This document shows, piece after piece, positions 7,821-16,288 of a DNA stretch of 64,000 nucleotides. Under the pieces are notes generated by a model. The model was not told where the DNA came from and ran no database searches. It saw only the letters and a list, made by a program, of their open reading frames with translations. This DNA is from Pseudomonadota bacterium (GTDB lineage Bacteria > Pseudomonadota > Alphaproteobacteria > Rhizobiales > Xanthobacteraceae). Position 1 is the first letter of the stretch, and every line of letters starts with the position of its first letter. Position numbers and translations under genes: made by a program. The stretch covers positions 1 to 64,000 of the forward strand of contig JAEYRD010000017.1 in NCBI GenBank assembly GCA_023435725.1. Reading direction: 5' to 3'.

Positions 7821-8723
7821 CTAGCGCAGCTTGAACTTGTCCGCCGGCACCGTCATCGCTGCGACGCCGGCCATGACCAGCAGCAGGCCCAGCGCCAGGT
7901 TCGACGGTACGCTCTCGCCGAGCAGCAGCACGGACAGGCCGACGCCGATGGGAATGCGCAAATAGCCTTGCGCGTTCGTCGTCAGCGTGCCGAGCCGGCC
8001 CAGGCAGACGTAGAACAGCATCAATCCCAGGGCACTGGAGACGATCCCCATGACGATGGTGGCAACGATCGCCGTCGGCGTCGGGTGCAGCGTCCAGGGC
8101 TGGTCGATGATCAGCGAAGGCGGCAACAGCACGAATCCGCCGAACAATAGCGAGCCGGTGGCCACCACCATCGGGTCGTACTCGGACAGCCGCAGGCCGA
8201 AGATCGTCGCGCAGGCGAACGAGATGGTCGCGAGCAGGATCGCGATCTCGGCGACGATTTCGCCGCCAAAGCTGCGCAGCGCGTCAAGACCGACGATGGC
8301 GACGGTGCCGGCAAGGCCGAGAATCGCGCCCGCGAGCTTCAACAGCGTCGCCGGCTCGTGCCGCGTGATCAGCGAGGTGATCAGGAAGGCGAAGATCGGC
8401 GTCGTCGAGGCCAGCACCACCGTGTTCGACGCGGGCACATATTGTTGCGACCATGTGATGATCAGGAACGGGACCGTCGAGTTGATGAGCTGCTGGACCG
8501 CGAACAGCTTCCAGGCCTTCACATCCGTCGGCAGGCTGATGCCGCGCATCCACAGGATTGCGAACAGGAAGGCGGCGGCGATCAGCGAGCGCACCGAGAT
8601 GAAGGTGATCGGCGGGATCGTGTCCAGCGCGAGCTTGGCCAGTGGATAGGTCGAGCTCCAGCAGCAGGCGAGCGCGAACAGCAGCGCGTAGTCGCGCCAG
8701 TTGCGCGCGCCGGCGGTGGTCAT
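7821..8723 (-). CDS. DMT-superfamily (EamA) transporter
   Basis: Inner-membrane protein of 300 aa with ten predicted helices arranged as two EamA repeats, the drug/metabolite exporter fold. The first repeat opens with WRDYALLFALACCWSSTYPLAKLALDTIPP-type sequence typical of the RhaT/YdcZ-like exporters; the second ends with a short basic tail. I chose the ATG at 8723 (MTTAGARNW) because the 34 upstream codons are polar, low in complexity and unlike the family. Substrate cannot be predicted; relatives export amino acids or metabolites. It is transcribed in the same direction as the thioesterase just upstream, with a gap of about 140 bases. Confidence 0.86.
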   Translation of the reverse strand: MTTAGARNWRDYALLFALACCWSSTYPLAKLALDTIPPITFISVRSLIAAAFLFAILWMRGISLPTDVKAWKLFAVQQLINSTVPFLIITWSQQYVPASNTVVLASTTPIFAFLITSLITRHEPATLLKLAGAILGLAGTVAIVGLDALRSFGGEIVAEIAILLATISFACATIFGLRLSEYDPMVVATGSLLFGGFVLLPPSLIIDQPWTLHPTPTAIVATIVMGIVSSALGLMLFYVCLGRLGTLTTNAQGYLRIPIGVGLSVLLLGESVPSNLALGLLLVMAGVAAMTVPADKFKLR

Positions 8724-8862
8724 GGATGGCAACGGCGCTGATACGGAGGCCGCGGTGCGGCCCGTCGGCGATGTGCTCTGCGGCACCTTGTATTTGCTCC
8801 CCCGGCGCGAAAGCGCTCGGCGCAAGTCTGGGCGAGGGGGCGCGAAAAGGGAAGGTGTCGAG

Positions 8863-9342
8863 CTATGCGTTTGGCTGCGGTGCCGGCTTCCGCTTCACCC
8901 GCTTGATCGTTCCGGAGAAGCTGAATAGCGGCCGCCCGCCGGAGGTCAGCTTGCCGCGCAGGAAGATCAGCGAGCCGCCGGCGCGGGACACTTCGCCGAC
9001 ACATTCGACCAGCTCGCCCTCGCGTGCTCCGTCGAGGAAATCGCAGGCGAAATTGGTGGTCACCGCCGGCCCATCCAGCTCATGGGTGGCGATAGCAAAC
9101 AGGCAATAGTCGGCGAAGGCCATGAAGCAGCCGCCATGGACGTTCCCACCACCATTGAGGTGCTTCTTCTCGACCCGGAAGGCCGCACGCACGCTGCCGT
9201 CGTCCTCGATCTTGTGCCAGAACGGGCCGATATGGGTCTCAAAACTGTCGCGAATCCAGGTCCGCCAGCCCGTGAACTCACCTTCGGTGGCCATGTGCAG
9301 GTCGGGGCGGCGGGTGGAGGGGACTTTGGTCAATTCGTGCAA
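8863..9342 (-). CDS. Hotdog-fold thioesterase, PaaI/YdiI-like
   Basis: 159-aa single hotdog domain, probably an acyl-CoA thioesterase acting in the cytoplasm. The core reads KHLNGGGNVHGGCFMAFAD, where the conserved Asn/His-Gly-Gly loop and the following helix with Asp carry the active site in 4HBT/PaaI proteins. The last 20 residues are basic. It is divergent from purL, with about 180 bases between their starts. Substrate is unknown; the mixed neighbourhood gives no pathway. Confidence 0.82.
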   Translation of the reverse strand: MHELTKVPSTRRPDLHMATEGEFTGWRTWIRDSFETHIGPFWHKIEDDGSVRAAFRVEKKHLNGGGNVHGGCFMAFADYCLFAIATHELDGPAVTTNFACDFLDGAREGELVECVGEVSRAGGSLIFLRGKLTSGGRPLFSFSGTIKRVKRKPAPQPNA

Positions 9343-9525
9343 GGAAATGGGCCTTCAATTACGGGTCTTTAGCCCTTAAATCCGATCCGTCAGCGCCTTG
9401 CAATTCCCGTTCCCGCCGACCCCGTCTGCAAAACGTGGGACAGCGGGAAAATGCGTTCATAAAGGGCTTTTCCCGGCCCCCCGATGTTCCTAAGAACGGC
9501 CAACCCCGCCGAAAGCCTCGAATCC

Positions 9526-11736
9526 ATGAAGAATGAACCCAAGATCACCCCCGAACTGGTTGCCGCCCACGGGCTCAAGCCCGACGAGTATGAGCGGATC
9601 CTGAAGCTGATCGGGCGGGAGCCGACCTTCACCGAACTCGGCATCTTCTCGGCGATGTGGAACGAGCACTGCTCGTACAAGTCGTCGCGCATTCATTTGC
9701 GCGGCCTGCCGACCAAGGCCCCCTGGGTGATCCAGGGCCCCGGCGAGAATGCCGGCGTGATCGACATCGGCGACGGCCAGGCCGTGGTGTTCAAGATGGA
9801 GAGCCACAACCACCCGAGCTACATCGAGCCCTATCAGGGCGCGACCACCGGCGTCGGCGGCATCCTGCGCGACGTCTTCACCATGGGCGCGCGCCCGATC
9901 GCCTGCCTCAATGCGCTGAGCTTCGGTGCGCCCGAACATGCCCGGACGCGGCATCTCGTCTCCGGCGTCGTGGCCGGCGTCGGCGGTTACGGCAATTCCT
10001 TCGGCGTGCCGACGGTCGGCGGCCAGGTGCGCTTCCACACCCGTTATGACGGCAACATCCTGGTCAACGCGATGGCCGTCGGCCTCGCCGACGCGGACAA
10101 GATTTTCTACGCGGCGGCGTCGGGCGTCAACATGCCGATCGTCTATCTCGGCTCCAAGACGGGCCGCGACGGCATCCACGGCGCCTCGATGGCCTCGGCC
10201 GAGTTCGACGACAAGTCCGAGGAGAAGCGCCCGACCGTGCAGGTTGGCGATCCCTTCGCCGAGAAGCTGCTGCTCGAGGCCTGCCTCGAGATCATGGAGA
10301 AGGGCTGCGTCATCGCGATCCAGGACATGGGCGCGGCGGGCCTGACCTGTTCGGCGGTCGAGATGGGCGCCAAGGGCGACCTCGGCGTCGACCTCGATCT
10401 CGACGCGGTGCCGACCCGCGAGACCGGCATGAGCGCCTACGAGATGATGCTCTCGGAGAGCCAGGAGCGCATGCTCATGGTGCTCAAGCCCGAGAAGGAA
10501 AAGGAAGCCGAGGCGATCTTCAAGAAGTGGGGCCTCGACTTCGCCGTCGTCGGCTACACCACGCCGAGCAAGCGCTTCGTGGTCAAGCATGGCGGCGACG
10601 TCATGGCCGACTTGCCGATCAAGGAGCTCGGCGACGAGGCGCCGGTCTATGACCGTCCCCACGTTGCCTCCGCCGCGCTGCCGATCGTGCATGCGCGCGA
10701 GGTGCCGGCGCCGTTGGGCATCGGTGCTGCGCTCGAGAAGCTGATCGGCACGCCTGATATGTGCAGCAAGCGCTGGGTCTGGGAGCAGTACGACCACGTC
10801 ATTCTCGGCAACACCTTGCAGCGGCCCGGCGGCGATGCCGCCGTTGTGCGCGTGCAGGATGGGCCGAAGGGCCTGGCGCTGACCGTCGACGTCACGCCAC
10901 GCTATTGCGAGGCTGATCCGTTCGAGGGTGGCAAGCAGGCGGTGGCGGAAGCCTGGCGCAACATCACCGCGGTCGGCGGCAGGCCGCTCGCGATCACTGA
11001 CAATCTCAATTTCGGCAATCCGGAGCGGCCCGAGATCATGGGCCAGTTCGTCGGCTGCCTGAAGGGCATCTCGGAAGCCTGCCGCACGCTCGACTTCCCG
11101 GTCGTGTCCGGCAACGTCTCGCTCTACAACGAGATCAACGGCCGCGCGATCCTGCCGACGCCCTCGATCGGCGGCGTCGGCCTGCTGGACGATTTCACCA
11201 AGTCGGCCTCGCTGGCCTTCAAGGCCGAAGGCGAGGCGATCCTGTTGATCGGCGAAACCCATGGCTGGCTTGGCCAGTCCATGTACCTGCGCGACATCTG
11301 CGGTCGTGAGGAAGGTGCGCCGCCGCCGGTCGATCTCGCCGCCGAGAAGCGCAATGGCGACTGCGTGCGCGGCATGATCCATGCGGGCACGGCGACCGCC
11401 GTGCACGACCTCTCCGACGGTGGCCTCCTGATCGCGCTCGCCGAAATGGCGATGGCGAGCGGCATCGGCGCGAAGCTGCTCGCGGCGCCGACCGCGCTCG
11501 TGCCGCAGGCCTATTGGTTCGGCGAGGACCAGGCACGCTATCTCGTCACCGTGCCGGAAGCGGAGGCCGGCCGCGTGCTCGCCAAGATGCGCGGCTGCGA
11601 GGTGCCCTGCGTGCGGATCGGCACCACCGGTGGCGATTCGATCGCGATCGCGGGTGAGGCGCCGGTTGCGATCGACGCGCTGCGGAAATCGTTCGAGCGC
11701 TGGCTGCCGGAATACATGGGCGGGAAGGCGGCCTGA
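9526..11736 (+). CDS. purL: Phosphoribosylformylglycinamidine synthase subunit PurL
   Basis: Large ATP-dependent subunit of FGAM synthase, 736 aa from the ATG at 9526 (MKNEPKITPE), the usual length of the small PurL type; an ATG 14 codons upstream is possible. The NEHCSYKSS segment (46-54) holds the proposed catalytic His48. GPGENAGVID (71-80) and ESHNHPS (92-98) are ATP/Mg sites. Two tandem AIRS-like halves follow. It works with PurS and PurQ encoded at 5.4-6.6 kb. Here it is separated from them by one plus-strand and two minus-strand genes, so it needs its own promoter in 9343-9525. Confidence 0.96.
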   Translation: MKNEPKITPELVAAHGLKPDEYERILKLIGREPTFTELGIFSAMWNEHCSYKSSRIHLRGLPTKAPWVIQGPGENAGVIDIGDGQAVVFKMESHNHPSYIEPYQGATTGVGGILRDVFTMGARPIACLNALSFGAPEHARTRHLVSGVVAGVGGYGNSFGVPTVGGQVRFHTRYDGNILVNAMAVGLADADKIFYAAASGVNMPIVYLGSKTGRDGIHGASMASAEFDDKSEEKRPTVQVGDPFAEKLLLEACLEIMEKGCVIAIQDMGAAGLTCSAVEMGAKGDLGVDLDLDAVPTRETGMSAYEMMLSESQERMLMVLKPEKEKEAEAIFKKWGLDFAVVGYTTPSKRFVVKHGGDVMADLPIKELGDEAPVYDRPHVASAALPIVHAREVPAPLGIGAALEKLIGTPDMCSKRWVWEQYDHVILGNTLQRPGGDAAVVRVQDGPKGLALTVDVTPRYCEADPFEGGKQAVAEAWRNITAVGGRPLAITDNLNFGNPERPEIMGQFVGCLKGISEACRTLDFPVVSGNVSLYNEINGRAILPTPSIGGVGLLDDFTKSASLAFKAEGEAILLIGETHGWLGQSMYLRDICGREEGAPPPVDLAAEKRNGDCVRGMIHAGTATAVHDLSDGGLLIALAEMAMASGIGAKLLAAPTALVPQAYWFGEDQARYLVTVPEAEAGRVLAKMRGCEVPCVRIGTTGGDSIAIAGEAPVAIDALRKSFERWLPEYMGGKAA

Positions 11737-11753
11737 GGCCTTTCCGCCCTCTC

Positions 11754-11839
11754 CGTCATTGCGAGGAGCGAAGCGACGAAGCAATCCAGACTGTTCCCGC
11801 GGAGGGATTCTGGATTGCTTCGCTGCGCTCGCAATGACG
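11754..11839. repeat. Bradyrhizobium-type intergenic palindromic repeat
   Basis: Outer arms CGTCATTGCGAG (11754-11765) and CTCGCAATGACG (11828-11839) and inner arms GAAGCAATCCAGA (11778-11790) and TCTGGATTGCTTC (11809-11821) are perfect inverted pairs. The long cruciform-forming unit sits between the convergent purL and acyltransferase genes. A 15-base end of the same element recurs alone at 28096-28110. The type is widespread in Bradyrhizobium and Rhodopseudomonas genomes. Confidence 0.85.
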
Positions 11840-11856
11840 AGTGGAGAGAGTACGCC

Positions 11857-13044
11857 TCACAACACGTGCGAGGCGCCCGGAATCTTCCGCAATGCCGCCG
11901 TCAGGCCCCAGCTCAGGAGCACCGTGAGCACGAATCCGATCGCGGCCTTCACGATGGCCGGCAGTCCGTAGTCGAACAGCGCGTACTGGATCCAAAGCGC
12001 GATCGGGTAATGCACCAGGAACATGCCGTAGGCATCGGCCTGCATGCGGTCGAGCAGGTTCGGCCCCTGCGATCTTGAGTGCAGGAAGAAAGCGAGGATG
12101 GCGACCAGGATCGAAGCCGAGAACAGCACGAAGAACGTGCCGTAGATCGCCTGGTACCAGTCCGGCAGCACGTTCGGATTTCCCAGGATTCCTCGCTTGA
12201 TGTAGATCATGCCCCACATCAGGCAGTAGGGGATCGGCGTCGCGATCACCCACATCCACCGGGCCCTCGGCAATTGGCCTTCGGCGCTGAGCACGCCGCG
12301 GTCGAAGTTCGCGGCACCGACGCTCACGCCAATGAAGAAATAGGCGAAGTAGAGCAGGATGCGGCTCGCCTGCACCGAGAACGGGCCGAACTCGAACCAC
12401 CTGTTGGCACCGAAATAGACCAGCGCGGGCACGTAAACGATGGCCGTGACGACGACGAGCAGCAGCCAGAATACGGCCGGCTGCTCGAAACCTCGAACCG
12501 ACACGCGGTTGACCGGATCGACCAGATGGGCCGAGACCCGGTAGAGCAGGCTTGCGGTCAGGTCGAACGCGAGCAGCACCCACACGAACCAGATCGGGCC
12601 GCTCGGCCACGGACCTGCTGTCACCGTCTTCCACCAGAATGCCGTGAAGGTCAGCTCGGGGTTCTGCCGCAGCGCGATCGCGTAGTAGGCGATCGGGATG
12701 ACGGTGAAGGCCGCGATCACGAAGGGCAGTCCGAGCCGCAACAGGCGATCGCGCAGGAAGACCTGTGGCGCCTTGCGCGCAATGCCCGGCCACGTGAACA
12801 ATCCCGACAGGAAGAAGAACATCGCCATGAAGAAGCTGTCGGTGGCGAGCACGACGACGTCGAAGCCGATCCAAGACGCCGGATCGGTGTGACCGAAATG
12901 GGTATAAGGGATGACGGCGTGATGCAGCAGCACCACGAGTGTCAGGAAAGTGCGGGCGCGATCGATCGACAGATTGCGCGCCTTGCTCTTCGGTGCGGCG
13001 TGCGCCTCTGCGCCGATCGTCGCGGAATGTGACATCGTCATCAT
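11857..13044 (-). CDS. Acyltransferase 3 family membrane protein
   Basis: 395-aa integral membrane protein of the acyltransferase-3/OpgC superfamily, which transfers acetyl or succinyl groups to sugars of glycans, lipopolysaccharide or antibiotics. After a short cytoplasmic start, NLSIDRARTFLTLVVLLHH opens the first helix with the family Arg and the catalytic-type His; about ten hydrophobic helices follow. There are no polysaccharide genes nearby, so the acceptor is unknown. The gene stands alone, and the palindromic repeat at 11754-11839 lies just past its 3' end. Confidence 0.87.
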   Translation of the reverse strand: MMTMSHSATIGAEAHAAPKSKARNLSIDRARTFLTLVVLLHHAVIPYTHFGHTDPASWIGFDVVVLATDSFFMAMFFFLSGLFTWPGIARKAPQVFLRDRLLRLGLPFVIAAFTVIPIAYYAIALRQNPELTFTAFWWKTVTAGPWPSGPIWFVWVLLAFDLTASLLYRVSAHLVDPVNRVSVRGFEQPAVFWLLLVVVTAIVYVPALVYFGANRWFEFGPFSVQASRILLYFAYFFIGVSVGAANFDRGVLSAEGQLPRARWMWVIATPIPYCLMWGMIYIKRGILGNPNVLPDWYQAIYGTFFVLFSASILVAILAFFLHSRSQGPNLLDRMQADAYGMFLVHYPIALWIQYALFDYGLPAIVKAAIGFVLTVLLSWGLTAALRKIPGASHVL

Positions 13045-13220
13045 AGTCGCCCCGATTGCGCTCCCGCCCCGGCCGGACTGTGCCGCCGGGAACCCGATTC
13101 AGCAAGCGCAGTTTATGCCGTGGCCTGGCGGCGCGCGGCGCCAGGAACCAGTTCCGCGCAGCGAAGTTAGCGTCCACGTCTAGGTTGAGGGCCGTAGGCG
13201 GCCTCAAGTCGGAGTTGGCG

Positions 13221-13394
13221 ATGACGATCCTGAAATGGGCGCTGATCTTCCTGCTGATCTCGATCGTGGCCGGTGTGCTCGGCTTTACCGGCATCTCGGC
13301 CACCTCGGCCGATATCGCCCGCTACCTGTTCTATATCTTCGTCGTGATCTTCCTGGTGCTGCTGATACTGGGGCTCACCATATTCAGGGTGTAG
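13221..13394 (+). CDS. DUF1328 small membrane protein
   Basis: 57-aa protein with two hydrophobic helices (about residues 4-22 and 34-54) split by GFTGISATSADIARY, the constant feature of the DUF1328/YtjA family of tiny inner-membrane proteins. ATG 13221 is preceded by GGAG at 13211-13214; the longer open frame upstream lacks family similarity. Function of the family is unknown; stress-responsive expression has been reported for relatives. Confidence 0.88.
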   Translation: MTILKWALIFLLISIVAGVLGFTGISATSADIARYLFYIFVVIFLVLLILGLTIFRV

Positions 13395-13441
13395 CAGGGC
13401 TGCGTCAGCGCCCACAATCGTCATGGCCAGACTTGACTTGG

Positions 13442-13501
13442 CATGACCCGGCCATCCACGTTTTCTTTCTGACAGGCAAGTTCGTGGATGGCCGGGTCAT
13501 G
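13442..13501. repeat. 19-bp perfect inverted repeat
   Basis: CATGACCCGGCCATCCACG (13442-13460) and its exact complement (13483-13501) flank a 22-base AT-richer loop. It lies between the convergent DUF1328 and DUF427 genes and ends near further fragments of the same motif (GCCCGGCCATGACGG at about 13541-13555). This is a Bradyrhizobium-type intergenic palindrome that may also end transcription. Confidence 0.8.
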
Positions 13502-13570
13502 GTGCTAGCGGAAGCGACGCCGTCCTTCGAGCGGCTATGCCCGGCCATGACGGTATAGGTCGTGTGGCAA

Positions 13571-13930
13571 CTACCCAACTTCCTCGATCTTCACCTTGTC
13601 CGGATAGAATGCGAGGCGGCCGGAGATCTCCGTCATCGCCGGGAACGGCGTTTCGTAGGTCCAGATCGCGTTGTCGAGCGTCTTGCCGTCGGCCTTGATG
13701 CTGTAATAACTGGCATCGCCCTTGTAGGGGCAGTGGGTCGTGCGGTCGGTGCGCTCGAGCAGTGCCATATTGGTGTCCTCCCGCGGCACATATTGCACCG
13801 CCGGATATTTCGCCTCCTTCAACGTCAGCGCCTTGGTGGTCTCCGCGATCACGACGTCGCCCGCTGTGATGCGGACGCGCCGGGGGTTTTGGGTGATGGT
13901 GATGGGGTGGTCTGGCCCTGGAAGCTTCAT
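13571..13930 (-). CDS. DUF427 domain protein
   Basis: 119-aa single-domain cytosolic protein of the DUF427 family (beta-barrel, related folds bind small ligands). The family pattern is visible: ITAGDVVIAET near residue 20, YVPREDTNMALL at about 47-58, HCPYKGDASYYSI at about 66-78, and the C-terminal GRLAFYPDKV. Such genes are often near stress or redox functions but no precise activity is established. It is divergent from bolA. Confidence 0.88.
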   Translation of the reverse strand: MKLPGPDHPITITQNPRRVRITAGDVVIAETTKALTLKEAKYPAVQYVPREDTNMALLERTDRTTHCPYKGDASYYSIKADGKTLDNAIWTYETPFPAMTEISGRLAFYPDKVKIEEVG

Positions 13931-14125
13931 GACTTCACGCCTTTTCGATCAATCTGCCGCGCGCGGCACTTTGTCGTGCCTTTATCCCGGTGGGATCACG
14001 GATATAGTGCGTCAAGACGTGACGTAGAAGGCTGTTCACGCTAAGTTTGGGCCTGCCGGTCCGGGGACCCGGCAGCGATTCGACGACGAGGCTGGTTCTC
14101 AGCCGAGACAAGGAGCAAGATCCGA

Positions 14126-14362
14126 ATGCCCATGGACGCCCACGATATCGAGGCGATGATCAAGGCAGCGATCCCCGATGCCGAGGTGACGATCCGTGAC
14201 CTCGCCGGTGATGGCGACCACTATGCCGCGACCGTGATCTCGGAATCCTTCCGCGGCAAGTCTCGCGTCCAGCAGCACCAGATCGTCTATCAGTCCCTCC
14301 AAGGCCAGATGGGCGGCGTGCTGCACGCGCTGGCGTTGCAAACCGGCGTGCCCGGGACCTGA
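14126..14362 (+). CDS. bolA: BolA-family protein
   Basis: 78-aa class II KH-like BolA protein. The conserved core SFRGKSRVQQHQIVYQSL contains the segment that, with the His of the VLHALAL stretch, helps ligate a [2Fe-2S] cluster shared with a CGFS monothiol glutaredoxin. Such BolA-Grx pairs act in iron-sulfur trafficking and iron sensing. In many Rhizobiales grxD follows within a few hundred bases; here it is 4.5 kb away at 18849, beyond ltrA, a secreted protein and the egt genes. Confidence 0.92.
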   Translation: MPMDAHDIEAMIKAAIPDAEVTIRDLAGDGDHYAATVISESFRGKSRVQQHQIVYQSLQGQMGGVLHALALQTGVPGT

Positions 14363-14388
14363 GCTGACGGCGCTGCGAGGGGATGACT

Positions 14389-15582
14389 ATGGCTGCGGAC
14401 AATCCGCGCGGCGCGATGTTTCGTGTCATCCTGCCGAACCAGCACAGCCGCGTTACGAATGCCGAGCTGTTCTTCGACCTCGTTTTCGTCTTCGCGGTCA
14501 CGCAAATCTCGCACGCGCTGCTGCACCATTTCACGCCGCTCGGCGCGGTCGAGGTCACGCTGCTGTTTCTGGCGGTGTGGTGGGTGTGGGTCTATACGGC
14601 CTGGGTCACCAACTGGCTCAATCCCGAGCTGACGCCGGTCCGCATCCTGCTCTTCGTGATGATGCTGGGCGGCCTCGTGCTATCGACGACGATCCCGACC
14701 GCCTTTGACGGCCGAGGTCTCTGGTTTGCGATTGCCTATGCGACCATGCAGGTCGGACGCACCGCCTTCTGGCTGTTTGCGACCCCGCGCCATCGAACGG
14801 CGGTCCGGCACAACGCGATCCGCATCCTGGTCTGGCTCTCCGGCTCCGCGATCTTCTGGATCCTCGGCGGTCTCGCGCACGGGGAAGAGAGGCTATGGTT
14901 CTGGATCGTCGCGCTGACGATCGAATACATCTCGCCCGCGGTGCGCTTCTGGGTCCCCAAGCTGGGCTTCTCGTCGGTCGAGGCATGGGCCGTCGAAGGC
15001 GGCCACATGGCCGAGCGCTGCTCTCTCTTCGTCATCATTGCGCTCGGCGAAGCCGTCGTCGTCAACGGTGCGACCTTTGCCGAATTGCAGTGGTCCGCGG
15101 ACAATATCGTTGCCTTCGTCTCGGCGCTGGTCGGCGCCATCGCGATGTGGTGGGTCTATTTCCACAAGGGCGCGGAGGCCGGCGCCGAGCGCATCTCCAA
15201 GTCTGCCGAATCCGGCCGGCTGGCGCGGCTCGCCTACACCTATCTGCACATGCCGATCATCGCCGGCATCATCCTGACCGCGGTGTCGGACGAGCTGGTG
15301 CTCAAGCATCCGGCCGGCCATTCCGACATCAGGACGATCGTGAGCACGATCGGCGGCCCGCTGGTGTTTTTGGTCGGTACCATCCTGTTCAAGTACTCGA
15401 TCCGCGGCTTCCTGCAGCTGTCGCACGGCATCGGCATCATCCTGCTTCTGGTGCTGAGCTGGTTTGCGTCGGAGCTGTCGCCGCTCTGGCTGTCGGTCGC
15501 GACCACGGTGATCATGATCGTGGTCGCGGTGTGGGAGTCGGCGTCGCTGGGGTCGACGCCACAGGAGGCCGAGGAGCATTGA
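14389..15582 (+). CDS. ltrA: Low temperature requirement protein A family membrane protein
   Basis: About 397-aa polytopic membrane protein of the LtrA family, first linked to cold growth in Listeria; molecular activity is unknown. The signature VTNAELFFDLVFVFAVTQ occurs at about residues 22-39. Roughly ten to twelve helices follow, with the ERCSLFVIIALGEAVV segment in the middle. I take ATG 14389 (MAADN) because GAGGGG lies at a proper distance; the ATG at 14383 touches that site. Short gap after bolA suggests read-through. Confidence 0.88.
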   Translation: MAADNPRGAMFRVILPNQHSRVTNAELFFDLVFVFAVTQISHALLHHFTPLGAVEVTLLFLAVWWVWVYTAWVTNWLNPELTPVRILLFVMMLGGLVLSTTIPTAFDGRGLWFAIAYATMQVGRTAFWLFATPRHRTAVRHNAIRILVWLSGSAIFWILGGLAHGEERLWFWIVALTIEYISPAVRFWVPKLGFSSVEAWAVEGGHMAERCSLFVIIALGEAVVVNGATFAELQWSADNIVAFVSALVGAIAMWWVYFHKGAEAGAERISKSAESGRLARLAYTYLHMPIIAGIILTAVSDELVLKHPAGHSDIRTIVSTIGGPLVFLVGTILFKYSIRGFLQLSHGIGIILLLVLSWFASELSPLWLSVATTVIMIVVAVWESASLGSTPQEAEEH

Positions 15583-15640
15583 ACCGCGCGCGGCCGGAAA
15601 GCGTCTAACGACGAACCGCTCTCTGCCGACGTAGGTTTCC

Positions 15641-16258
15641 GTGAGACTTCAGTTCACGCTTCTGCTGGCATGTTGTGTCACGCTGGCTAGTCCGATTGCC
15701 GGTGCCGGAAGCTCTGGTTCGATCGACGAGCTTCGGCAGAGTTTTACGGTCGGCGGCGAGCCGGTCCCGCCGAATGTTTTCCGCGACATGGGCAATGGCG
15801 ATCTTGCCGATTCCGGCAGCATCATCGTCACCATCGATGTCAGGGCCGCGACCGGAAGCAATCTCTATGCCGATCCGATCAAGCGCAACGGTGCCTGGGT
15901 CGCGCAGCGCAGGGCCAATTCGGGCGACAAAGGTCTCACCGAAGAGGAGGCCTATCGCTATGTCGGGATGACCGCGAACCGGCTGCTCGTCGTCATCACG
16001 AGTTACAGCGGCGGCGGTTCTGGCGTGTTTCATTCGTTGCATATTCTCGCGGCCGAACCGGCGCGCGCCTTCGATGGCGAGGGCGAGCCCTACGAGCGAT
16101 TGAACCTCACCACCATCCGCAGCATCGCGCTTGGCGACCGCTGGAATGGCGAGGTCAGGATCGACGGCAACGCTGTCGTGGTCACGACGACCGGCGGTAT
16201 CCCGGCCGGTCAGGCGCGCAAGCCATCAACGATGACGATCGAGGCCGAGCGCCCCTAG
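15641..16258 (+). CDS. Hypothetical secreted protein
   Basis: 205-aa protein of unknown function with an apparent signal peptide (hydrophobic residues about 5-20, possible cleavage after AGA). The mature part is beta-rich: GSIIVTIDVRAATGSN, then NRLLVVITSYSGGGSG and HSLHILAAE. It resembles no domain I can name. GTG start at 15641. It follows ltrA by 58 bases on the same strand and converges on egtD. It may be exported to the periplasm. Confidence 0.7.
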   Translation: MRLQFTLLLACCVTLASPIAGAGSSGSIDELRQSFTVGGEPVPPNVFRDMGNGDLADSGSIIVTIDVRAATGSNLYADPIKRNGAWVAQRRANSGDKGLTEEEAYRYVGMTANRLLVVITSYSGGGSGVFHSLHILAAEPARAFDGEGEPYERLNLTTIRSIALGDRWNGEVRIDGNAVVVTTTGGIPAGQARKPSTMTIEAERP

Positions 16259-16260
16259 AG

Positions 16261-16278
16261 AATCTCATCGCGCTTTAG
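16261..16278. repeat. 18-base repeat fragment shared with 48377-48394
   Basis: AATCTCATCGCGCTTTAG occurs here and, identically, at 48377-48394 as one end of a longer palindromic element. Here only this arm is present, between the convergent secreted-protein gene and egtD. Confidence 0.7.
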
Positions 16279-16288
16279 CGCTGTTTCG

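Noticed and set aside
9490..11784. 764-codon open frame antisense to purL
   Set aside because: Purine enzyme on the other strand is certain; long antisense frames are usual in GC-rich DNA.
11756..13303. 515-codon frame overlapping the acyltransferase, same strand
   Set aside because: The 11857-13044 frame carries the membrane helices; the other is Arg-rich shadow.
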